From positions 62,001 to 126,000 of the forward strand of contig LSNW01000032.1 of NCBI GenBank assembly GCA_001566965.1: 64,000 nt of DNA, read 5' to 3'. Position 1 is the first letter of the stretch; each line of letters opens with the position of its first letter. A program made the translations under genes and the position numbers. The notes under the pieces were generated by a model, which searched no databases, had not been told where the DNA came from, and saw only the letters and a program-made list of their open reading frames with translations. Below are positions 57,959 to 64,000 of this stretch, one piece after another. Source of the DNA: Methylothermaceae bacteria B42 (GTDB taxonomy: Bacteria > Pseudomonadota > Gammaproteobacteria > Methylococcales > Methylothermaceae).

Positions 57959-58540
57959 ATGAAACACGAATTACCCCCTTTACCCTATGCGATGGATGCT
58001 CTGGAGCCTCATATTTCCAGAGAAACCCTGGAATACCACTACGGCAAGCACCATCAAACCTATGTGACCAATATCAACAATCTGATTGCGGGCACTGAAT
58101 TTGAGAATATGTCCTTGGAAGAAATCATCTGTAAAGCTTCCGGGCCTATCTTTAACAACGCCGCTCAAGTTTGGAACCACACCTTCTACTGGAATAGCCT
58201 GTCACCCAATGGCGGTGGATCGGCCACAGGGGCTGTTGGGGATGCCATCAACCGGGATTTTGGCTCGTTTGACAGCTTCAAAGAGGCCTTTACCAAAGCC
58301 GCAGTGACTTTATTCGGTTCCGGCTGGGCCTGGCTGGTAAAGACCCCTGAAGGTAAATTGGAAATCGTCCAGACCAGCAATGCGGGCAACCCCCTCACTG
58401 AAGGCAAGACCCCGATTTTGACCTGCGATGTGTGGGAACATGCCTATTACATCGATTACCGCAATGCCCGGCCTAAATATCTGGAAGCCTTTTGGAATTT
58501 GGTGAATTGGGATTTCGCCAACCAGAATCTAGGCGCCTGA
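57959..58540 (+). CDS. sodB: Iron superoxide dismutase
   Basis: Removes superoxide in the cytoplasm. 193 residues: metal ligands in [22 protein letters not shown] and [21 protein letters not shown]. The [11 protein letters not shown] pattern fits FeSOD rather than MnSOD. ATG 57959 follows AAAAGGAG; an open frame upstream is not part of the gene. Confidence 0.96.
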   Translation: MKHELPPLPYAMDALEPHISRETLEYHYGKHHQTYVTNINNLIAGTEFENMSLEEIICKASGPIFNNAAQVWNHTFYWNSLSPNGGGSATGAVGDAINRDFGSFDSFKEAFTKAAVTLFGSGWAWLVKTPEGKLEIVQTSNAGNPLTEGKTPILTCDVWEHAYYIDYRNARPKYLEAFWNLVNWDFANQNLGA

Positions 58541-58555
58541 TTTTCTGATTGTAAC

Positions 58556-58680
58556 TGTTCGCCCATGCCGGAAGAAGGCCCCATGGGAGGTTTGGGCAGG
58601 ACTTTTTTGCAAAGCAGGATTGCGCAGCAAGAAAGTATTCACGGCGTCTTCCGGAACTGACCACCATGGGATCCGTGCAG
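58556..58680. repeat. Family C repeat, copy 3 (partial, inverted)
   Basis: 58588-58655 is about 80-90% like the reverse complement of 33187-33254, including TTTGGGCAGG and GATTGCGCAGCAAGAAAGTATT. The flanks CCGGAAGAAGGCCCCATGGG and GTCTTCCGGAACTGACCACC differ from copies 1-2 but form their own imperfect palindrome. It fills the sodB-dehydrogenase gap. Confidence 0.7.
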
Positions 58681-58757
58681 TTACTTCTGATTTTGTTTTA
58701 TGCGCCTTCAGGGGGAACCTTGAAGGCGTTTTTCTTTGCCTGAGATTTTGCTTGTTC

Positions 58758-59468
58758 ATGAAAATTGAGGGTATGAAAACGGTATTGGTGACAGGTGCAA
58801 ATCGGGGTATCGGGCTGGAGTTCGTTCGGCAATATCTTGCGGATCATTGGCAAGTCATCGCTTGCTGCCGTCAGCCGCAACAGGCCGCGGAACTCCAGGC
58901 GTTGGCCCGGCAATTTTCAGCCTTGCAAATCCATGCCCTGGATGTGGCCAATCATGCCAGGATAGACGGGTTGGCTGAAGAACTGAGGCAGGAATCCATT
59001 GATGTGCTGATTAATAATGCTGGCGTCTATGGTGATCAATCCGGCCGGGGTTTCGGTTCTCTGGATTATCAGCGCTGGCTTGAAGTATTTCGCATCAATA
59101 CCCAAGGACCGGTAAAGATGAGTGAAGCCTTTCTGCCCCATGTCACGCGGAGCCGGAAAAAATTGATTATCGCGCTAAGTAGCAAAATGGGGAGTATCGG
59201 CGATAATACCAGCGGCGGCTGTATCCTTTATCGCTCCACCAAGGCGGCATTGAACGCGGCGTTGAAAAGTATCAGCATTGACCTTCGTCCCCAAGGCGTT
59301 GGCGTGTTAATCCTTCATCCCGGTTGGGTGAAGACCGATATGGGCGGTCCCAATGCCTTGATTACCGTGGAAGAGAGTGTCAGCGGCATGCGCCGGATTA
59401 TTGACCGGTTTCAACTGCCGGATAGCGGTCATTTCCTGGATTATACTGGCAAATTGATTCCTTGGTAG
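58758..59468 (+). CDS. Short-chain dehydrogenase (CsgA/C-factor-like)
   Basis: 236 residues: TGANRGIGLEFVRQY, DVLINNAGVYGDQSG, LSSKMGSIGDNTSGG and catalytic Tyr/Lys in LYRSTKAALNAAL. The C-factor-like subgroup has this Asn-Ala-Gly and long SGG loop. Substrate unknown. ATG 58758 is taken; ATG 58773 is possible. Not in an operon. Confidence 0.85.
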   Translation: MKIEGMKTVLVTGANRGIGLEFVRQYLADHWQVIACCRQPQQAAELQALARQFSALQIHALDVANHARIDGLAEELRQESIDVLINNAGVYGDQSGRGFGSLDYQRWLEVFRINTQGPVKMSEAFLPHVTRSRKKLIIALSSKMGSIGDNTSGGCILYRSTKAALNAALKSISIDLRPQGVGVLILHPGWVKTDMGGPNALITVEESVSGMRRIIDRFQLPDSGHFLDYTGKLIPW

Positions 59469-59532
59469 TTGTAAAGCGCTGAAGGTTGACTATGTTTAAA
59501 AAAGTATTCCATAGAAGCATAGGGAGAAAATT

Positions 59533-59916
59533 ATGACGCGTTGGTTCCGGATTCTTCTCTTGGCAAGCGTAATGGCAGTGGCATCGGGCAATGCGCATGC
59601 GGGAGACAATTATGGCGTAAAAATAGGTAAGAAGCTGGGGATTGGACTGGCTAATATCGCCACCAGTTGGCTGGAAGTCCCAAAATCCATGATTAATACC
59701 TATAACCAGGCCAATTTAGTCTTCGGTTTGACGGGGGGCTTGGCGAAGGGCCTGGTCAATATGGGCGGGAGAATTGTTACCGGCGCCATTGATGTGGCCA
59801 CCTTTCCCTTGCCCACCAAGCCGATCCCACAACCTGCCTTGATTTGGAAGGATTTTGACCAGGATACCCATTATGGAGAAGCGTTCCGGCTGGATTTGAA
59901 CGATGACGATGAATGA
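59533..59916 (+). CDS. Exosortase system-associated protein, TIGR04073-like
   Basis: 127 residues, signal peptide (1-23, ending GNAHA), then KKLGIGLANIATSWLEVPKS, FGLTGGLAKGLVNMGGRIV and FPLPTKPIPQPALIWKDFD. This matches my memory of TIGR04073, found in genomes with PEP-CTERM/exosortase. Periplasmic or outer-membrane; role unknown. It supports exosortase function in this organism. Confidence 0.8.
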   Translation: MTRWFRILLLASVMAVASGNAHAGDNYGVKIGKKLGIGLANIATSWLEVPKSMINTYNQANLVFGLTGGLAKGLVNMGGRIVTGAIDVATFPLPTKPIPQPALIWKDFDQDTHYGEAFRLDLNDDDE

Positions 59917-59943
59917 GTTTTGTATCCATCTTTTTCATCAGAG

Positions 59944-61248
59944 CTAAGAACCGGCCAGTTGGATATTTTGATCGACCTGTAAAATCTTAGCCTTAAGCTC
60001 CAATTCCCGGCGCAGCCTCAATTGTTCACGATGGGAGTTGCGCCGTTTTTGATAGGGCCCTATGACTACCCGGTAATATCCTTGGCGCTGTATGATATGT
60101 GCCGGAAATGGCGGGCCTTGATGGTGGAGCATGGCTACCATTCGCCGGGCGCTTTCCCGAGATAACTTCTGATCCAAGACCAAATACCATCCCTGGTCCA
60201 GCGGTGGAGGGTGATAAGCATGCTGAAATGATTGGGGATGAAGAACCCAAGGTGAATCGGCCAAAAATTGTTTTAAGCCCAAGGCGTCTTTCAGAATCGG
60301 CACTGGGATGCCAAGGGCTTGTGCGATGGCCAGATTGACCTTTTCCCAGTCAACAGCCTTTCCCGAGATTTTTTCTTCCTGTTGCAGCCGTTTTTTCAGG
60401 GACTTCCATAATTTCAATAATTTATCTCGGCCCTTGGACACGGGCTTGTGGATTTGCAGGAACAATTGCCCGTCACGCCAACCGGTCAAATAGGGTTGAT
60501 CGACAATGGTCACCGGTGTTCCCACTGCCACTTTGGGGAAAAGCATCGCGATATCCTCCGGATATAACCTGACGCAGCCGTGGCTGATACGCAGTCCCAC
60601 CCCGTAAGGCTTGTTGGTGCCGTGAATCAAGTAACCTGGGATATTTAAGCGCAATGCATACCGGCCCAAGGGGTTGCCAGGGCCGGGTTTTACTACAGAT
60701 GGAAGCGGGTCGCCTTTTAATGCGTGCTCCCGGCGAATGGAGGCGGGGACATACCAATTTGGCAGCACCTTCTTTTGAATGATTCTGGTGCGGCCATGGG
60801 GAGTTTCCCAGCCCGCACGGCCAATTCCGATGGGGAAGGAAAAAACCTGCCCCGGCGTTTCTGCTGGAAAGTAGAACGAGCGCATGGCGGCAAGGTTTAA
60901 AACCATGCCGTTTCTGGGTGCGTCGGGGAGAATAAAAGACAACGGCAAAACGATGGATTGGCCAGGTTGAGGCAGCCATGGATCAATTTCTGGGTTGGCG
61001 TCTCTGATGGCTTGAAAACCGATCCCGAAATGACGGGCCACATCTGCCAGGGTATCTCCCGGTTGAAGGGTAAGGCGGACCAGTCTCCCGATCACTGCTT
61101 GTTGTTTCGCCAGGGAAAACCTGCGGGTTTCAAGGTCCTGTTCTGGAATGGCGTTGCCATGAAACCAGAGGGGTAATGTTTGGCAGCCGCCCAATAAAAA
61201 CACTATCCCCAAAACAGGCCAGACATGGAAAAAGGTTCGGATTTTCAT
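59944..61248 (-). CDS. L,D-transpeptidase lipoprotein with LysM and SPOR-like ends
   Basis: 434 residues. Lipobox LLGGC (Cys22). LysM (residues ~59-100: LQPGDTLADVARHFGIGFQ). YkuD catalytic domain with the His and Cys in IHGTNKPYGVGLRISHGCVRL. Then a linker and a C-terminal SPOR-like segment (GWYLVLDQKLSRESARRMVA then YYRVVIGPYQK). Likely cross-links peptidoglycan or attaches lipoprotein in the periplasm. Last gene of an oxidoreductase-methyltransferase-transpeptidase operon (eight-base gap). Confidence 0.9.
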   Translation of the reverse strand: MKIRTFFHVWPVLGIVFLLGGCQTLPLWFHGNAIPEQDLETRRFSLAKQQAVIGRLVRLTLQPGDTLADVARHFGIGFQAIRDANPEIDPWLPQPGQSIVLPLSFILPDAPRNGMVLNLAAMRSFYFPAETPGQVFSFPIGIGRAGWETPHGRTRIIQKKVLPNWYVPASIRREHALKGDPLPSVVKPGPGNPLGRYALRLNIPGYLIHGTNKPYGVGLRISHGCVRLYPEDIAMLFPKVAVGTPVTIVDQPYLTGWRDGQLFLQIHKPVSKGRDKLLKLWKSLKKRLQQEEKISGKAVDWEKVNLAIAQALGIPVPILKDALGLKQFLADSPWVLHPQSFQHAYHPPPLDQGWYLVLDQKLSRESARRMVAMLHHQGPPFPAHIIQRQGYYRVVIGPYQKRRNSHREQLRLRRELELKAKILQVDQNIQLAGS

Positions 61249-61256
61249 AAGCTAAA

Positions 61257-61838
61257 TTATTTGCCTGTTTCCAGTCTTTTCTCAATCACGAATAACCGGG
61301 GCGGGTGGCGGCGGTTAATCGGAATTTCACACTGCCAGTGAAATTGCCGGGTATTTAAAGCGTTTAACCAACTGCCGATTTGTTCGGCTTCTTCCTCGCC
61401 CCCCGGATGCCCGGTATAAGCGATAATGGTGATGCGGCCCCCTGAGGCCAATACCTGGCAGCTTTGCGCCAAGGCCGAGCGGGTGGTTTCAGGTTGGGTG
61501 ATGATGCGTTTATCCCCGCCGGGGAGATATCCCAAATTAAACATGATGGCCTTGACCTTTCCATGCCATTGCCTGGGCAGCCATTGCGCCATGGTTTCAT
61601 GACCCGCCAGGATCCATTCGATGGGGGCGGTATTTTTTTCCATTTCAAGACGTTGTTGGGCGGATTGCAGGGCATTGGGTTGAATATCGGCGGCGAATAC
61701 CCGTCCATTGGGCGCAGTCAATTTTGCCAAAAACAAGGTGTCGTATCCATTCCCCGCTGTGGCATCGATGGCGCAGTCATCAATACCTGCGACTTCACGA
61801 ATCCATTGGTGCGCGCGCTTAGTGAGCGAGCCGGTCAT
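61257..61838 (-). CDS. Class I SAM-dependent methyltransferase (YtqB/rRNA methylase-like)
   Basis: 193 residues from ATG 61838 (MTGSLTKRAHQWI). SAM site AIDATAGNGYDTLFLAKL, then VFAADIQPNAL, FNLGYLPGGDKRIIT (YtqB hallmark) and IIAYTGHPGGEEEAE. Substrate likely RNA; YtqB acts on tRNA wobble uridine side chains in B. subtilis. Overlaps the upstream oxidoreductase by 20 bases. Confidence 0.88.
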   Translation of the reverse strand: MTGSLTKRAHQWIREVAGIDDCAIDATAGNGYDTLFLAKLTAPNGRVFAADIQPNALQSAQQRLEMEKNTAPIEWILAGHETMAQWLPRQWHGKVKAIMFNLGYLPGGDKRIITQPETTRSALAQSCQVLASGGRITIIAYTGHPGGEEEAEQIGSWLNALNTRQFHWQCEIPINRRHPPRLFVIEKRLETGK

Positions 61839-62883
61839 GGTAGCGTTCGATATCAACGTGGGTGGGTAAAGGTTGATCATGAAGAAAGAAGTCCCGCAAG
61901 CATTGGCTGTAGTAGGGTATTTGCAGCCCGCCTTTGGAGCCGAATCCATTAAATAGGACAAGCTGAGGAAAACCGGGGTGACATCCCATGATGGGTTGTT
62001 GGTCCAAGGTATTGGGGCGAATGCCGGTTTTTTGCTCGATACAATCAACCTGGATAGGTTTTTGGAACATTTGCTTTAGTTGACTGAGTAAATAATTTTT
62101 TCCGGTTTGGCTGGGCTTCTCATCCAGGGGGTGCCATTGATAGGTGGCGCCGATTCTGAATATTCCCGCCTGCAAGGGCAATAACCAGATGCCGCGACTG
62201 ACGGTGAAAGGAGGGAGGGGATCGAAGCTTTGACAGGTAATAATGTCTCCCTGGCTTGGTTGCCAGGGTAGTGATTGAAACCACGGGTTTTGAGCCACCC
62301 GCCAGCCTTCGCAAAAAATAATCTTTTTGGCTTTATAAGCGTTCCATTGCACTTGATCGTGATCCTTTTTGAGCTGGTTGAATGCCAATTTTTCCCGTAC
62401 CAACAGGTTTCGTTCCACAAGCCAGTGTTGCACAGCCTCACATAGTAGATGACTGGCAATATAACCGGTTTGCCTGATCCAGAGACCGCCGACATTGTCG
62501 TTCAATCCGTATCCGGCGCTGCCTGGGGGCTGAAAATCGCCGAGATAGGCGGAATAAGCTGGGTCTTGCTGCCGCTTCAATGCCTTGTTTTTATCCGATT
62601 CATCCTGGAATAACCGCAATAATGGCTTTGTAATATAAAGCTGGCGGTTTAATTGGTCGCCGAGATTTTGATAGAAGCCACAGGCGAAAGGTAATAAAGT
62701 GTCCATATGGCTGGTTTTAACCCACCGTTTCCCCGTCACCGGCGTAATCAATCCCGCCGCCACGCGGGAAGCACTGCTTAATTGCCCGTCCACCACCAAA
62801 ACTTTCGCGCCAGCCTGATACAATTGCCAGGCCAAAATACTGCCTGCCAACCCTTGGCCTACAATCAGAAAATCATAAATCAA
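61819..62883 (-). CDS. FAD-dependent oxidoreductase (DAO family)
   Basis: 354 residues: Rossmann site DFLIVGQGLAGSILAWQL and VVDGQLSSASRVAAGLITPV near the N-terminus; C-terminal FNGFGSKGGLQIPYYSQCL FAD-contact. Resembles D-amino acid oxidase/glycine oxidase-type enzymes, including the FAD half of MnmC, which would fit the adjacent RNA methyltransferase. The MnmC link is a guess. Confidence 0.8.
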   Translation of the reverse strand: MIYDFLIVGQGLAGSILAWQLYQAGAKVLVVDGQLSSASRVAAGLITPVTGKRWVKTSHMDTLLPFACGFYQNLGDQLNRQLYITKPLLRLFQDESDKNKALKRQQDPAYSAYLGDFQPPGSAGYGLNDNVGGLWIRQTGYIASHLLCEAVQHWLVERNLLVREKLAFNQLKKDHDQVQWNAYKAKKIIFCEGWRVAQNPWFQSLPWQPSQGDIITCQSFDPLPPFTVSRGIWLLPLQAGIFRIGATYQWHPLDEKPSQTGKNYLLSQLKQMFQKPIQVDCIEQKTGIRPNTLDQQPIMGCHPGFPQLVLFNGFGSKGGLQIPYYSQCLRDFFLHDQPLPTHVDIERYHDRLAH

Positions 62884-63259
62884 AAGTACTTCCCGTACAG
62901 AGTCAAAGTGTGCGCGAATCCATAAGCGTTAAGCCGTATTGGCAATTGTATAATAATCAGGACGATGCGATTTACATCTGGATTTTGTGTATCATTTGCA
63001 AATTTGTTCTTTTGTGATCAAAATCCTATGAGAATTAACGGGTCAGCTATCTCTAAGAACGCATTCCAATAGGCATTGTTTAGGGAGGGACATGGACCGG
63101 CTTTTGGGAATGTTGGCGGCCTGGATGGCCGCCATCAAGCCCTCAAGGATGAGTTTACGGCGTTTCCCAAAAGCCGGTCCATGTCCCGGTTGAGATGGAC
63201 TCGAAGTGTCAGAGCATGCTTTTGCGTCAAGACGAAAGCTTTGAACAGGAAAATCATTG
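62884..63259. repeat. Gap with family A palindromic element, copy 3 (63087-63187)
   Basis: Arms GGGACATGGACCGGCTTTTG and CAAAAGCCGGTCCATGTCCC (63087-63109 and 63165-63187, perfect 23 bp) enclose AATGTTGGCGGCCTGGATGG through GAGTTTACGGCGTT, the same core as copies 1-2 and 4 but with unrelated arms. The left part of the gap is A+T-rich and should hold the promoter of the divergent oxidoreductase operon. The surE start is 72 bases right of the element. Confidence 0.85.
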
Positions 63260-64000
63260 ATGCAAATATTATTAAGTAATGACGACGGCTACACCGCCAA
63301 GGGATTGGTTTATCTGGCGGAGGCGCTGAGCAACCGTGCATCGGTGGTGGTCGTGGCGCCGGACAGGAATCGGAGTGGCGCCAGCAACTCGCTCACCCTG
63401 GACCGGCCCTTGCGGGCCAGCATCACTGAAAACGGGTTTATTCGCGTGGACGGCACGCCCACCGATTGCGTGCATCTGGCCATTACCGGCCTGTTGGAAG
63501 AAGAGCCGGCCATGGTTTTCGCAGGTATAAATCACGGTGCGAACCTGGGTGATGACGTCCTATATTCGGGCACGGTAGCCGCAGCGACCGAAGGCCGCTT
63601 TTTAGGATTGCCGGCGGTCGCCATATCCCTGGCGGGAGAAGACCCCAGCCATTTTGATACCGCGGCGGCGGTGGCAGTGCGGTTGTTTGACCGGATTCAG
63701 GAAAAACCCTTGCCCCGGGATACGATTTTGAATGTCAATGTGCCCGATATCCCGCTATCCATGCTCAAGGGTTTTCAATCCACTCGCCTAGGGCAAAGGC
63801 ATAAGGCCGAACCTGTGATTAAAGACCAAGATCCCCGTGGCCGCACCATTTATTGGGTGGGGCCTGCCGGTCCCGAGCAAGATGCAGGTCCGGGCACGGA
63901 TTTTTATGCTATCCGCGCCAATTATGTGTCGGTAACCCCACTGCAAATTGATTTGACCCGCTATGACGCCATTGACGCGATTGCTTCCTGGCTGCCAAAA
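63260..64000 (+). CDS. surE: 5'-nucleotidase SurE (runs to window end)
   Basis: Metal-dependent phosphatase acting on nucleotides, stationary-phase survival. 247 codons are present, almost complete: [16 protein letters not shown] (metal Asp-Asp), [49 protein letters not shown]. The stop lies beyond the window. ATG 63260 with AGGAAA upstream. surE usually neighbours truD/pcm/rpoS; here truD is 23 kb away. Confidence 0.95.
   Translation, partial: MQILLSNDDGYTAKGLVYLAEALSNRASVVVVAPDRNRSGASNSLTLDRPLRASITENGFIRVDGTPTDCVHLAITGLLEEEPAMVFAGINHGANLGDDVLYSGTVAAATEGRFLGLPAVAISLAGEDPSHFDTAAAVAVRLFDRIQEKPLPRDTILNVNVPDIPLSMLKGFQSTRLGQRHKAEPVIKDQDPRGRTIYWVGPAGPEQDAGPGTDFYAIRANYVSVTPLQIDLTRYDAIDAIASWLPK

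Overview
The window is a stretch of gammaproteobacterial chromosome with roughly balanced base composition. The evidence is the gene order and gene set: the rpmF-plsX-fabHDG-acpP-fabF-pabC-mltG-tmk-holB cluster, pyrG-kdsA-eno-ftsB-ispDF-truD, lptFG, glnE, a LysR-type metR divergent from metE, and gsp pseudopilin genes. A protein with a VPxPA-type C-terminal sorting tail and a TIGR04073-like protein point to an environmental, exopolysaccharide-making relative of the methanotroph or sulfur-oxidiser groups. I cannot name the genus. I saw no rRNA or tRNA gene and no CRISPR array.

Layout. 1-3189: metE (cut by the window edge), metR and rsfS. 3430-5547: a tightly coupled minus-strand operon thiD-thiE-soxY-like-soxZ-like, head to head with a rubredoxin. 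5869-10474: a DUF5063-like gene and sucAB. 10904-13100: lptFG. 13101-17849: an accessory island between lptG and a cpdA-like gene, with a 1047-residue secreted protein, wrecks of IS256-type and IS200-type elements, and a 234-bp direct duplication of the lptG/cpdA junction on both sides. 17850-25213: cpdA-like phosphoesterase, a Tam41-like cytidylyltransferase, a small envelope protein, a DksA/TraR-type zinc finger protein, glnE and ilvE. 25292-31062: type II secretion genes gspE, F, H, I, J, K. 30975-32965: SRPBCC and EAL-HDOD proteins. 33504-42132: pyrG-kdsA, eno, ftsB-ispD-ispF-truD, uppP, smr-maf. 42209-53412: yceD-rpmF, fatty acid genes, and pabC-mltG-tmk-holB-pilZ-tatD. 53387-57049: an aminotransferase/Na+ symporter pair and the sorted surface protein. 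57603-64000: YdcH-like, sodB, a short-chain dehydrogenase, the TIGR04073 protein, an oxidoreductase/methyltransferase/L,D-transpeptidase operon, and surE (cut by the window edge).

Much of the unusual content is small dispersed repeats. Family A (six copies) has a conserved core of about 55 bp enclosed by self-complementary arms. The arms differ completely between subgroups while the core stays recognisable. Two copies have the core inverted relative to their outer ends, and several sit between short direct repeats. Two 141-bp copies lie exactly at the gspH/gspI and gspI/gspJ overlaps, where the duplicated target keeps both stop and start codons. Family B (two copies, 21-bp terminal inverted repeats) flanks acpP-fabF in direct orientation. 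Family C has three partial copies.

The housekeeping genes cover envelope building (KdsA, LptFG, UppP, MltG, the L,D-transpeptidase), fatty acid initiation and elongation, isoprenoids, thiamin, the TCA cycle (SucAB), nitrogen control (GlnE) and secretion. The points most worth following up are the lptG/cpdA island with its multidomain protein, the modular family A repeat, and the SoxYZ-like pair coupled to thiDE.
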